Shown here: positions 1 to 7,770 of the stretch, one piece after another
How positions within the stretch are numbered: the stretch's first letter is position 1
Layout of the letters: each line of letters opens with the position of its first letter
Origin: an uncultured Lachnospiraceae bacterium
GTDB taxonomy: Bacteria; Bacillota; Clostridia; Lachnospirales; Lachnospiraceae
Direction: 5' to 3'
DNA length: 64,000 nucleotides
Assembly (NCBI GenBank): GCA_910577645.1
Contig: CAJTOL010000002.1
Coordinates: 186,001-250,000 of the forward strand
Notes under the pieces: model-generated
Seen by the model: the letters and a program-made list of their open reading frames with translations, nothing else
Told to the model about the DNA's origin: nothing
The model's database searches: none
Program-made: the position numbers and the translations under genes

Positions 1-72
1 ATGCTGGGACAGATGTCTCAGCCGGTTCTTGGAACGGTAAAGCCCATGGATGAACTGTTTTCTTTCCATTAA
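1..72 (+). CDS. C-terminal tail of an unidentified protein, cut by window edge
   Basis: The first frame is open from base 1 and gives 23 codons ending VKPMDELFSFH before TAA. A strong hairpin terminator follows 60 bases later, which fits the end of a real gene. The fragment is too short to assign a family, and it could be chance. Confidence 0.4.
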   Translation: MLGQMSQPVLGTVKPMDELFSFH

Positions 73-134
73 TTACAGAATAAATGAGAGCAGGGGCTGT
101 CGGGAAACAACGATTTACGCCCCTGATAGGTAAG

Positions 135-210
135 AAGGAGACAGTCCTTTAGAAGTTCAGGGTTTTTCAAAGCCCTGGATTTTTACCGGACTGTCTCCTT
201 AAACTTTTTT
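135..210 (+). terminator. Rho-independent terminator
   Basis: A perfect 13-bp inverted repeat (AAGGAGACAGTCC at 135-147, GGACTGTCTCCTT at 188-200) encloses a second nested hairpin around CAGGGTTT/AAAGCCCTG. It is followed by AAACTTTTTT. It most likely ends the partial gene at the window start. Confidence 0.75.
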
Positions 211-382
211 ATTTGATAATTAAAATGGAACTTATAGGAAATATCAATGAAGTAATGAGCGCAAAAAGCCGATTTAAGAATGTAGCAAGGGGATAAGGAA
301 TGAATGTAGAACACATATGAAAAATTGATTTCGTGATGAAAAGAACCCAATGGAATCAACATTATATTTTAGAAATAAGTAG

Positions 383-412
383 AGCGCTTGCGAAAATGCA
401 GGCGCTTTTATT
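383..412 (+). terminator. Rho-independent terminator
   Basis: A 9-bp stem (AGCGCTTGC at 383-391, GCAGGCGCT at 398-406, one G-U pair) has a six-base loop and a following TTTATT. No convincing gene lies between it and the previous terminator. The only open frame there is a 23-codon ORF at 225-296 that I do not call a gene. Confidence 0.6.
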
Positions 413-708
413 ATGGGGAAAAATAGGAAGGAGGGAATCCCAACAGCAGGAAGAAAGTCAAAGCCTGCATCAGTTAAGTGGCAAAATAGATTAACAATTT
501 TATAACAAGTATAAATTTGTTAGATATTTTTTGCAATATATTGATATTGGAGAAAATATAATATTTTTAGACAAAAAACAATACAAACAGCAAAACTGTT
601 GCATATAGTGAAACAACTCAGGAGAAATCGGGTGAAAGGGAGATTTTTTTATGATATAGTGAAATTACAGAGGGGAAAGGAAAGACAAAAAATGGAGGAG
701 GAAAAGAT
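413..708. other. AT-rich intergenic stretch
   Basis: Nearly 300 bases with no supported ORF. TATAAT occurs near 557-562 but has no correctly spaced -35 box, so I do not call a promoter. The end of the stretch carries a strong GGAGGAGG ribosome binding site for the ORF at 709. Confidence 0.5.
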
Positions 709-1083
709 ATGCTTCTGAATGAACAACTGGTATTGGAAGTAGGAAACAAAATCCTGAAGGAAGCGGTAACAGAAGCGGATTTGGACGCAGTGTTTCAGGC
801 CTTTGAGGACATCTGCACCAGCGATGACATCCTTTTATTTACCTTAAAGGATTACACGGAAAGCTTCCAATTCGTATTTGACGAGTATTCCTACGGGATT
901 GTTTTTGAAAAAGGGGTATGCAAAACGTTAAAGGGAACCATTCCGTTCCCGGATGTTACCTACTGGATTCATAAGGAAGTTGCCCTGGACATTATCAACG
1001 GAAGGGTTTACTCGGCAGTTGCCCATATGAATGGAGATGTGGACTACATTGGCTATAAGGACGGCGCAATCCGGAAATTTTAG
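709..1083 (+). CDS. SCP2-like sterol-carrier domain protein, possibly truncated
   Basis: 124 residues with a strong ribosome binding site (GGAGGAGG). The C-terminal half (FPDVTYWIHKEVALDIING, then AHMNGDVDYIGYKDGAI) resembles the SCP2 fold, a small hydrophobic-ligand pocket, although a substrate cannot be inferred. The ORF ends exactly where an oxidoreductase-like sequence begins in another frame (about 1062), so its natural C-terminus may be missing. It may be a functional stand-alone domain or the 5' end of a decayed gene cluster. The family call rests on pattern recognition only. Confidence 0.55.
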   Translation: MLLNEQLVLEVGNKILKEAVTEADLDAVFQAFEDICTSDDILLFTLKDYTESFQFVFDEYSYGIVFEKGVCKTLKGTIPFPDVTYWIHKEVALDIINGRVYSAVAHMNGDVDYIGYKDGAIRKF

Positions 1084-1770
1084 AGTATACCGCGATTTAT
1101 GATGTAAATTACGAGAACGCAAAGCGGATGGCAAGAAAATATAAGAACAATCCCATGACAGCTTACGAGACATTGGATGAAATGCTGGACAGTGACATTG
1201 ACGCCGTTCTGGTTATGGTGCCTCATATTTTCCACGATGATATTGTAGTAAGATGCGCGGAAAAGAAAAAGCATGTCCTTTGCGAAAAGCCTATGGGAAC
1301 CACTATAGAGGGCAGCCAGAGAATGATTAATGCCTGCAATGGTCAGTTTTACTCAGATGACGCCTCCTTTTAACAGCTTGGAAGTATACGGGACAGAAGG
1401 AACTATTTTCGAAAACCATGCGTGGGAGAAGCCGGTAAGAGTGTATTTCATGACTTCCAAAGACGAGAAGATGCGCCAAAAATGGTACGAGCCGAACTGT
1501 GAGCACGCTCCATTCCCTAAATACTATCCTATTTCTGTAAAACGGGAGGACGAGCATTTTGCAATGTGCGTGCTGGAGAATAAGCAGCCGGAATTTACTC
1601 CCCACCAGGCTATGCATGCAATCGAAGCAATTTTGGCCGGATATTTATCCCATATTGAGAAGCGGCCGGTAAAATGTGAAGAGATCCGTCAGATGGGCAG
1701 GGAAGGAAAAAACTACCAGATTCTGGAAAGGCTGGCATCGTCGATTCTTATTAATAAGAATTTAAAGGAG
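1062..1770 (+). pseudogene. Gfo/Idh/MocA oxidoreductase remnant
   Basis: Frame 3 from about 1062 reads as the post-Rossmann part of a Gfo/Idh/MocA dehydrogenase: EYTAIYDVNYENAKRMARKY, then DAVLVMVPHIFHDD and HVLCEKPMGTT. It then stops at 1373. From about 1342 a different frame continues with the family's C-terminal part (FNSLEVYGTEGTIFENHAW, ending in EEIRQMGREG). The N-terminal GxGxxG and the central catalytic region are absent, so about 215 codons remain of a normal 350-380. This is a deleted, frameshifted pseudogene; intact relatives use NAD(P) to oxidise sugars or inositols. Confidence 0.75.
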
Positions 1771-1869
1771 ATTAAAATGGTAGAACCAATATCCCTATAT
1801 GGGGCTTATCCGGGCAAGGGGAGAAAATACAGTGGTTCACTGGAACGTATTTAAGAGTGCCGGAGACAT

Positions 1870-2131
1870 ATGCTGGGCGGCAGACCACATTAAGGATGGG
1901 GTGCGGGTGAACGTAGTGTCTCCGGGAACGGTTCTTTCTCCCTCGCTGGAACAGAGAATCCAGTCCGAACCGGATCCGGAAGCCGCTATGAACAACTATG
2001 TGTCCAGACAGCCTCTGGGAAGACTGGGAACCCCGGAGGAAATCGCTACAGCTATCCTGTTTGCCTCCAGCGAAGAAGCGGGATTTTTGGATGGAGCCAA
2101 TATCTGTATTGACGGAGCGGGATCGCTGTAG
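1870..2131 (+). pseudogene. Short-chain dehydrogenase (SDR) C-terminal remnant
   Basis: The frame reads ADHIKDGVRVNVVSPGTV, then PLGRLGTPEEIATAILFASS and ends LDGANICIDGAGSL. This is the classical SDR C-terminus (the VNxxxPG motif through the substrate loop). The Rossmann half with TGxxxGxG and the catalytic YxxxK is missing. Sequence before about 1870 in the same frame is unrelated and overlaps the tail of the oxidoreductase remnant. Together with the two preceding ORFs it looks like the remains of a small sugar or secondary-metabolite catabolic operon. Confidence 0.75.
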
Positions 2132-2164
2132 AAGACAGGTATAGTATTGTCCCTTTTGTAATAA

Positions 2165-2193
2165 TTGATAAGACAGCCTTTTTATGCTATACT
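2165..2193 (+). promoter_or_regulatory. Sigma-A-type promoter for the yjbR-like gene
   Basis: TTGATA (2165-2170), a 17-base spacer and TATACT (2188-2193). It lies about 115 bases upstream of the gene at 2308. An AAGACAG/CTGTCTT inverted repeat (about 2170-2177 and 2214-2221) spans the promoter and the presumed start site, so it could be an operator or a leader hairpin. Confidence 0.6.
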
Positions 2194-2235
2194 TGGAAAG
2201 CAGGTATAGAAAAGACTGTCTTATTTGTATGTACA

Positions 2236-2280
2236 TATCCTCGGTGAACAAGGCGGCGCGCCCTTATCCACTGAGGGTAA
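2236..2280. repeat. Short palindromic repeat, member of a dispersed family
   Basis: TATCCTCGGTGAACAAGG (2236-2253) and CCCTTATCCACTGAGGGTAA (2261-2280) form an imperfect inverted pair around a 7-base centre. The same two ends bound the 276-bp element at 53118-53393. The left end also matches 21978-21997 (opposite strand) at about 19 of 20 bases. This copy looks like the family with its interior removed. It sits in the leader of the gene at 2308. Confidence 0.65.
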
Positions 2281-2307
2281 CGAGGGCAGTTAAAGGAGGC
2301 GGTTTTC

Positions 2308-2643
2308 ATGAAAAAGCGGGAAGAAATCCTGGAATTTGGCCTGACCTTTCCGGATGTATACGTGGACACCCCGTTTCATGATGACAACTGGGTTCTCCTG
2401 CGGTACAGGAAGAATAAGAGAGCCTTTGCGTGGACCTATGAAAGAGACGGGCATATATGGGTGAACGTGAAGGTGGATCCAGAATGGCGGGATTTTTGGA
2501 GAAATACATATGATTCTGTGGTGCCGGGGTATCACCAGAACAAAGAACATTGGAATTCCATTATACTGGACGGGACAATACCGGATGAAGATATCAGGAG
2601 GATGGTGGCGGAAAGCTATGACCTGATTTCTGAGAAAAAATAA
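2308..2643 (+). CDS. MmcQ/YjbR family protein
   Basis: 111 residues, typical full length for the MmcQ/YjbR family. Motifs seen include FGLTFPDVYVDTPFHDDNW near the N-terminus, then YRKNKRAFAWTYERDG, a VKVDPEW turn, and HQNKEHWNSIILDGTIPDE before a C-terminal helix. The family has a double-wing fold sometimes described as DNA-binding, but its cellular role is unsettled. TAAAGGAGG precedes the ATG. It has its own promoter at 2165 and is followed after 27 bases by a lipoprotein gene. Confidence 0.8.
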   Translation: MKKREEILEFGLTFPDVYVDTPFHDDNWVLLRYRKNKRAFAWTYERDGHIWVNVKVDPEWRDFWRNTYDSVVPGYHQNKEHWNSIILDGTIPDEDIRRMVAESYDLISEKK

Positions 2644-2670
2644 ATATTCATTGCAGGAGGTAAAGTGATA

Positions 2671-3243
2671 ATGAAGCTATTTAGGCAATTACGAGGGTTA
2701 GGCGTTTTATGCTGCTGCCTGTTTCTTGCAGGCTGCGGCCCCAAAGATCCCGGCACCCCGCCGGAGGTGCTGCTGGACGGAGTTTCTGTGGTAGTGGGGG
2801 AATCTACTCCCGGTTCTTTAAAGGAGCAGGGATTTGAGGTTAACGATCTGGGAGCCATGATTTTTGAGCTTCCGGACAGATCCTGGACATCTTCTCTGTT
2901 TTTGGAAAAAGATGGAGTCAACTATGCTTCCATGAGCCTGGTAAACAGCAGCAAAGAGAAAAAATTCGTAGATCAATGCGTCATTGAGGAATTGGGCTTT
3001 TATGCGCTGGATGACAAGAATAAAGATTTAAATATTTCCATTAACGGCATTAATCCCATTGGAAAAACTCAGGAGGAATTAAAAGAGCTTTATCCGGACC
3101 TGGAGCTGGATGATGACGACGGGGACTATCTGTTCCATAATCTGAGAGACGGGGAGTACACCATTCAGTTTCAATATGGAAAAGGCGTGCTGACAGATAT
3201 TGACGTTATGCACTCTTTTAGTAAGAGCTACCAGACAAAATAA
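2671..3243 (+). CDS. Putative lipoprotein of unknown function
   Basis: 190 residues from ATG. A GTG two codons earlier (2665) is an alternative, but it is only 4 bases from the AGGAGG. The N-terminus is basic (MKLFRQLRG), then hydrophobic (LGVLCCCLFLAGC) with an LAGC lipobox, so the protein should be lipidated on Cys and anchored outside the membrane. The mature part is acidic, with GINPIGKTQEELKELYPDLE resembling the repeat of small surface proteins that compare a predicted slope of beta-strands. I cannot assign a ligand. A strong hairpin terminator follows. Confidence 0.7.
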   Translation: MKLFRQLRGLGVLCCCLFLAGCGPKDPGTPPEVLLDGVSVVVGESTPGSLKEQGFEVNDLGAMIFELPDRSWTSSLFLEKDGVNYASMSLVNSSKEKKFVDQCVIEELGFYALDDKNKDLNISINGINPIGKTQEELKELYPDLELDDDDGDYLFHNLRDGEYTIQFQYGKGVLTDIDVMHSFSKSYQTK

Positions 3244-3257
3244 TTATCCCAACAGAT

Positions 3258-3316
3258 AAAAAACGGTATGAGGAGAGCAAGCGGTTTTTACACTCTCGTT
3301 TCCTCATACCGTTTTA
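3258..3316 (+). terminator. Rho-independent terminator after the lipoprotein gene
   Basis: A 15-bp arm, AAAACGGTATGAGGA (3260-3274), pairs with TCCTCATACCGTTTT (3301-3315). Inner complementarity is GAGAG/CTCTC, and T-rich sequence follows. The A-run on the opposite side means it could also act on minus-strand transcripts. Confidence 0.8.
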
Positions 3317-3441
3317 TTATGAAGCATCCGGTGAAGCGCGTCAGTGACGTATCCCATCGGAGTTTATTTTGTAATAGGAAATTTCGATTTTTCATCCCAC
3401 ATCCCCTGTCGGATTTTCAGGGATTGGGGCATAGGGCCTGG

Positions 3442-4047
3442 CTAGCCATTCATGGCTTTCCGGATCCCTTCCATCAATTGATCAAAAGTCTCAAAAGCAG
3501 GCAAATCCGGGTTATCTTCTTTGATTTTCTCTGTGCTTCTAAATAAAAATCCGGCTTTGCCTGCCCGGATCATATCCAGGTCATTGTAGCTGTCCCCGGC
3601 GGCAATGGTTTGAAAGCCTACAGACTGGAGCGCCTTAACCGTGGACAGCTTAGAGTTCTGAATCCGCATTTTATACCCGGTGATTTCCCCGTCCGGGGCG
3701 ATCTCCAGAGAATTGCAGAAAAGAGTGGGCCATCCCAACTTTTTCATTAAAGGAGCGGCAAATTGAGTAAAGGTGTCGCTGATAATAATCACCTGGGAAA
3801 AAGAGCGCAGCTGATCTAAAAATTCCTTCGCGCCGGGAAGCGGATCGATTCCGGCGATAACCTTCTGGATCTCCTGAATCCCCAGCCCGTGTTCTTTTAA
3901 AATACTGAGACGCCATTTCATTAATTTATCATAATCCGGCTCATCCCTGGTAGTGCGCTTTAACTCAGGGATGCCGCTTGCTTCAGAAAAAGCAATCCAA
4001 ATCTCAGGAACTAATACGCCTTCCAAATCCAAACAAGTAATATACAT
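3442..4047 (-). CDS. thrH: ThrH-like HAD phosphatase (phosphoserine phosphatase/homoserine phosphotransferase)
   Basis: 201 residues, the length of ThrH. It begins MYITCLDLEGVLVPEIWIAF, the ThrH version of HAD motif I where the second acidic residue is Glu (DLE). Motif II is IIISDTFTQF, and motif IV is AAGDSYNDLDMI. Characterised ThrH dephosphorylates phosphoserine and can transfer the phosphate to homoserine, a link between serine and threonine synthesis in the cytoplasm. It lies 16 bases after the amidohydrolase gene with its own GAGGAG site, so the two are probably one transcript. Substrate is inferred from family. Confidence 0.85.
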   Translation of the reverse strand: MYITCLDLEGVLVPEIWIAFSEASGIPELKRTTRDEPDYDKLMKWRLSILKEHGLGIQEIQKVIAGIDPLPGAKEFLDQLRSFSQVIIISDTFTQFAAPLMKKLGWPTLFCNSLEIAPDGEITGYKMRIQNSKLSTVKALQSVGFQTIAAGDSYNDLDMIRAGKAGFLFRSTEKIKEDNPDLPAFETFDQLMEGIRKAMNG

Positions 4048-4063
4048 AAGATAGCTCTCCTCT

Positions 4064-5113
4064 TTATATTTTGGTAAGATTTAACAGCTTCATGGCATTT
4101 TTCGAAAAAATTTTCTCTTTGGCAGAATCAGACAGGGAAGAAGAGTTTAATTGTGCAATACCTTTCTCAATACCCCATGATTCCGGTGTAATGGGCAAAT
4201 CGGATCCAAACAGGATTTTATCTTCTCCCAGAATTTCTGCTGCAAATCGGATTCCGGCTTCGCTCATGGAATGAGTGTCAACGTATACATTATCTGTATA
4301 GTTTTTGTAGTTACGCATAAAGCCGGAAAGGTTTTCCGGATCCGTCACACAAAGGCCTTTTGCGGCAGCGCCTTTTAAATGCATGGTATAAAGCATTTCA
4401 AACCGTTCCAGCATAAGGGGGTACATACCGCCTAACTGGCCCATTACCACCTTGAGAGAAGGGAATTTGTCAAAGAGGCCGCTTAAGACTAACCGGCTTA
4501 AACACAGGGAATTTTCCATAAGCTGCCCCATCCCTGCATTCAGCATGGAATTATTCATATATCCCGGCAAGGCATGTTCTGCGGTACTGACAGGAAAACG
4601 GCTGCTGAAATGGATGAAGATCGGCTTCCCAAGCTCTGCTGCCTTTTGCCAGAACGGGGAAAACTCAGGATCGTCCAGCATTTTCATCTGTCCCCCTATT
4701 TCATAGCCGGACAGGACGGAATAGCCAAGAACCCAATCAGAAACAGCTTCCATCTCGTCCAGAGCTGAGCTGCCAAGACGCAGATCGATCCATCCGGTGG
4801 CGCCTGTTTTTGCGGGATGAGCCAGAATGGCCTCATGGGTACGGCGATTCAGGTCAGAAACAATATCGGCTTTTGTATGTACTTGGTCAGCGGCGCTGTC
4901 TATAATCTGAACCACATTGGCGCTGTAAGTGATGACGGAGTAATCAATCCCATGCCGTTCCATTACTGTAAGCCGTTTTTCCATGTCCTCAAATATGGGG
5001 TTATTCCACAGATAGGGCGGGCCATAATCGGCGGCTCCGGTTTTCTTTGCCCACTCAAGATAATTGGTGTTATAGGGTGCGCTGATATGATGAGAATGGC
5101 AATCAATAATCAT
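4064..5113 (-). CDS. Amidohydrolase-2 family metal-dependent hydrolase or decarboxylase
   Basis: 349 residues starting MIIDCHSHHISAP, whose HxH is the first metal-binding motif of the amidohydrolase-2 (ACMSD-like) group. Later motifs are IFIHFSSRFP, with the metal-binding His of strand 5, and ILFGSDLPITPE, with the catalytic Asp of strand 8. Relatives decarboxylate aromatic acids or hydrolyse small lactones; nothing here fixes the substrate. AAGGAGGG precedes the ATG and a promoter lies at 5141-5169. It is first gene of an operon with thrH. Confidence 0.8.
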   Translation of the reverse strand: MIIDCHSHHISAPYNTNYLEWAKKTGAADYGPPYLWNNPIFEDMEKRLTVMERHGIDYSVITYSANVVQIIDSAADQVHTKADIVSDLNRRTHEAILAHPAKTGATGWIDLRLGSSALDEMEAVSDWVLGYSVLSGYEIGGQMKMLDDPEFSPFWQKAAELGKPIFIHFSSRFPVSTAEHALPGYMNNSMLNAGMGQLMENSLCLSRLVLSGLFDKFPSLKVVMGQLGGMYPLMLERFEMLYTMHLKGAAAKGLCVTDPENLSGFMRNYKNYTDNVYVDTHSMSEAGIRFAAEILGEDKILFGSDLPITPESWGIEKGIAQLNSSSLSDSAKEKIFSKNAMKLLNLTKI

Positions 5114-5140
5114 TTCATAGCCCTCCTTGCTTTTCTTAAA

Positions 5141-5169
5141 ATTTTAGCACAGGGGGTTTGGGCTGTCAA
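5141..5169 (-). promoter_or_regulatory. Sigma-A promoter for amidohydrolase-thrH operon
   Basis: On the minus strand TTGACA (5164-5169), a 17-base spacer and TAAAAT (5141-5146), about 30 bases upstream of the ATG. Confidence 0.75.
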
Positions 5170-5216
5170 ATGAAAAGCATGGTTAAAACAATTCAATACG
5201 CTCAAGCAACAGTCTA

Positions 5217-5708
5217 TCAGATTGCAATGGAAAAATCCGTTGTCATCATAGATATGACATACTTGTTAGTGAAGAGTTCAGTTGCCTTAAATTTCACATG
5301 GACAGGGACACGATCAGCTGGATTCTGAATAATTGGATACAGGAGGTCCCGTGTACTCATACCCCTTGCATACAGAGAGATGACTTTTTCTTCCATACCG
5401 GAAATATCACGCTGATATTTGGGAATAAGCTTTGGCTCAAACTCACCGTTACGGTCTCTGGGAACATCCAGCTGAAATTCTCCGTACTGACTTTTGAGGG
5501 TCTTTGGAGAATGTCCGTTCCGTTTATTGCTGGTCACCAGATCCCCTTTCTGATTTTTCTGATAACCAAGGGAAGCATCCAGCTCCGCCTCCAAAAGTTC
5601 CTGAAGAATGTCTTTAAAACTTTCTTTAAGGAGAGAATAGACATCTGCAACAGTGGAAATGTTGTTTTCTGAAATAATCTGTCGGATTTGCTCCTTAGCG
5701 ACTGCCAT
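5217..5708 (-). pseudogene. IS256/Mutator-family transposase, N-terminal fragment
   Basis: 163 codons against about 400 in intact members. The first ~120 residues match the family: the helical start (NNISTVADVYSLLKESF), ELLEAELDASLGY, then NGHSPKTLKSQYGEF and VPRDRNGEFEPKL, and EEKVISLYARGMSTRD. After this the sequence leaves the family, and about 40 unrelated residues lead to a stop, so the DDE catalytic triad is absent. It cannot encode an active transposase, though an N-terminal DNA-binding fragment could still be made. Confidence 0.85.
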
Positions 5709-5803
5709 AAAAATACTCCTTTTCGATAAGAATTGTCATATCTGAATTCTTACCCAAAAGGAGCCATTTTTTTCCAAAAACACAAACTATTTTACACTAC
5801 CCA
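5217..5803 (-). mobile_element. Truncated IS256-family insertion sequence
   Basis: It contains the transposase N-terminal fragment (5217-5708). Upstream on the minus strand is the presumed left end, reading GGGTAGTGTAAAATAGTTTG (about 5784-5803). The rest of the element, including the catalytic domain and other terminus, is gone. Sequence at 5805-5940 contains a short open stretch (KVFELYSDYGPGRYLGYV on the plus strand) that may be a remnant of the interrupted gene. Confidence 0.6.
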
Positions 5804-5979
5804 ATATCTGCCTCCATAAATTCCGACAAGGTATTTGAACTGTATAGCGACTATGGCCCGGGGAGATATTTAGGCTATGTTATTTGCTTCATGAATATTC
5901 CACTATAGTATTAAATGGCATAAGCGGCCTTCGTGTAGCGCCTAATCCGTGGTTGTAACAGCAGTATCCTACTGAGCTA

Positions 5980-6360
5980 TCAATTTAATCTAACAATTTT
6001 CAAGTTATTTTTGACTGTTGCGGTTGTAGAATGATCTACATATATTTGGCCGATATAAGCTCCAGGAGAGGAAAAATAATATATATTTGTCCCTATCACT
6101 CCGCGCACTCCTTTGTTATCAGGCATTGACCTATCTGTTTGTTGCTCATGTGAACCTGCAGCATCCATAGATATTGAAAGGCCATTTACTCCATATATGG
6201 CAAAGGCTGAGTGTTTGATAATGTATAACCCTGCTGGAAGCTGATGGTTAAAGGCCACAACCCATGTAGATGGAGAAACGACCATATCATTGTTATAAGA
6301 TGCAATCAATTCAACTTTGGGATTCTTATCACTATATAACGGATAAAATACCCTATTCAT
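5980..6360 (-). CDS. Hypothetical protein, probably 5'-truncated
   Basis: 126 residues from the first ATG. The frame is open upstream to about 6417 and the extra residues (GDWFRVPNNFIGF) look like coding sequence, so the real N-terminus is probably lost. Composition is rich in Tyr, Asn and Ser with alternating hydrophobics (LPAGLYIIKHSAFAIYGVNG), suggesting a beta-rich extracellular or phage-structural type of domain, but I recognise no family. It is AT-richer than the flanking housekeeping genes and lies between an IS remnant and a frameshifted ORF. Confidence 0.4.
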   Translation of the reverse strand: MNRVFYPLYSDKNPKVELIASYNNDMVVSPSTWVVAFNHQLPAGLYIIKHSAFAIYGVNGLSISMDAAGSHEQQTDRSMPDNKGVRGVIGTNIYYFSSPGAYIGQIYVDHSTTATVKNNLKIVRLN

Positions 6361-6427
6361 AGCGGCAGTAAAACCAATAAAATTATTGGGAACTCTAAAC
6401 CAATCACCTCTTTGAACTCACCTTTTT

Positions 6428-6699
6428 TTAAGGTATATTGGATTCCAAAATCTGATCTGCTATAAGTTCATTCATTTTACTTTCTTTTTCTGTCACTGCT
6501 AAAATAGGCAATTCAGCAAAATCAATTCAGCTTTCTGCGGCATCTCTCCCTCAATATTAATAGCCAGGGTAATGTTTGGCATAATACAGCCGCTCAAAAT
6601 ATCATCCTCTAATCGTTTATAAAACGACTTACGTAATGGACTTCTCTGAAATTCTAATTTATTAATTAATGGTATAAAGTTTTTTAACAGAATACTCAT
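6428..6699 (-). pseudogene. Frameshifted hypothetical gene
   Basis: The first frame runs from ATG at 6699 (SILLKNFIPLINKLEFQRS, then ILSGCIMPNITLAI) and stops at 6499. At about 6520 coding character moves to another frame, giving IDFAELPILAVTEKESKMNE and ending DQILESNIP at 6428. Read through, it would be about 90 residues. The DILSGCIMPNITLAI stretch loosely recalls DGQHR/DndB-type proteins, but this is not secure. A sequencing error could also explain the shift. Confidence 0.45.
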
Positions 6700-6886
6700 A
6701 TGTAACTCCAGCTATTATATAAAAACTCTTTATTACTTCATCATATTGTATATCATAAACCATTATATCTATTTTAATTCTCCTCTCGTAGAGATTGAGA
6801 TTTTTTCATGTTCAAACAAACTTTACCCGCTGAACTCTTATACATCACGCCTTTGTATAATTATAATTGATTTTTCACCCCTTTAC

Positions 6887-6946
6887 AACAAAAAAGCAAG
6901 GACAAAGCAAGTTCCTAATTATTGACTGCTTACTTTATCCCTGCCT
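6887..6946 (-). terminator. Terminator of sigK
   Basis: The minus strand has an 18-bp stem with G-U pairs (arms 6929-6946 and 6894-6911) followed by TTTTTTG. It lies about 30 bases after the sigK stop codon. Confidence 0.75.
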
Positions 6947-6977
6947 GTTCTAATTGGATAACATCAAATCTCCCCTC

Positions 6978-7607
6978 TTACCCAGCACACTCCATCCCCC
7001 GCCGCAGCTTCTCCACCGCCTTCTTCTCAATCCTGGACACATAAGAACGGGAGATCCCCAACATCCCGGCAATTTCCCTCTGAGTATGCTCTTTCCCTCC
7101 ATAAAGGCCATAGCGCAGCCGTATCACGGTCTTTTCTGTGTCTTTCAGACAAGTGTCGCAGGCCTCGTATAAAGCCCGCACATCCTGGCTTAGAATCAGG
7201 AGATCAATTGTTTCTACATTATCTGTCTCAATTACATCTACCAGGCTGACGCTCTCTCCATCTTTATCCACCCCTATGGGCTCATAGATAGAAACTTCCC
7301 TGGAAAATTTTTTATTGGCCCGCAGCAGCATCAAAATCTCATTTTCTACACATTTGGCCGCATAGGTGGCCAGACGGGAGCCTTTATCCATTTTAAACGT
7401 ATTGACCGCCTTAATAAGCCCTATGGTGCCTACCGACAGCAGATCCTCCATATCGTAGTCTGTGTATTGGTACTTTTTAATAACATGGGCTACCAAGCGC
7501 ATATTTCTTTCGATCAGTACAGCCCTTGCTTCCTGGTCACCCTCTTTGTAACGCTCCAGGTAATCTCTTTCCTCACTGGCACTCAGTGGTTTGGGAAAAG
7601 TCTTCAA
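6978..7607 (-). CDS. sigK: Sporulation sigma factor SigK
   Basis: 209 residues. FPKPLSASEERDYL at the start, NMRLVAHVIKKYQYTDYDME and LLSVGTIGLIKAVNTF cover region 2. SRLATYAAKCVENEILMLLR is the -10-binding part, and TQREIAGMLGISRSYVSRIE is region 4.2. This matches mother-cell sigma-K, which drives late coat genes in sporulating Firmicutes. The start is TTG, chosen because GAGGTG lies 8 bases before it. From here the protein lacks the ~20-residue hydrophobic pro-sequence of Bacillus pro-sigma-K. A sporulation-type promoter is at 7638-7665 and a terminator at 6887. Confidence 0.9.
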   Translation of the reverse strand: MKTFPKPLSASEERDYLERYKEGDQEARAVLIERNMRLVAHVIKKYQYTDYDMEDLLSVGTIGLIKAVNTFKMDKGSRLATYAAKCVENEILMLLRANKKFSREVSIYEPIGVDKDGESVSLVDVIETDNVETIDLLILSQDVRALYEACDTCLKDTEKTVIRLRYGLYGGKEHTQREIAGMLGISRSYVSRIEKKAVEKLRRGMECAG

Positions 7608-7637
7608 AGAAAGTCACCTCAAAGCTAAACTTACTCA

Positions 7638-7665
7638 TAGTTTATGCTCAGGCGGCTTGCCCCGT
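7638..7665 (-). promoter_or_regulatory. Sporulation (sigma-K/sigma-E type) promoter of sigK
   Basis: The minus strand reads AC, 17 bases, CATAAACTA (7638-7646). This matches the Bacillus sigma-K consensus AC-N17-CATAnnnTA, whose -10 is shared in part by sigma-E. It sits about 30 bases before the TTG start. Sigma-K autoregulation is the inference. Confidence 0.6.
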
Positions 7666-7716
7666 GTCCGGCGGACATCCCCGGCAGCTAGTATTATTTT
7701 CCAGGGAATATTCCGG

Positions 7717-7766
7717 AAATTAAAAAAGGAGCCAAAGACCTCTGTCCCTGACTCCTTTTTTAATTT
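7717..7766 (-). terminator. Terminator of infC-rpmI-rplT
   Basis: AAATTAAAAAAGGAG at 7717-7731 pairs with CTCCTTTTTTAATTT (7752-7766), with one further mismatched pair and a T-run on either strand. It begins 5 bases after the rplT stop. Confidence 0.8.
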
Positions 7767-7770
7767 CTGA

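Noticed and set aside
225..296. 23-codon ORF between two terminators
   Set aside because: No ribosome binding site at proper distance and no recognisable sequence.
541..562. TTGATA and TATAAT as a promoter before the SCP2-like gene
   Set aside because: The spacing is 10 bases, too short; no better -35 box.
5905..5975. tRNA-like D-arm (minus strand TAGCTCAGTAGGATA)
   Set aside because: No anticodon stem, T-arm GTTCRA or acceptor pairing can be closed around it.
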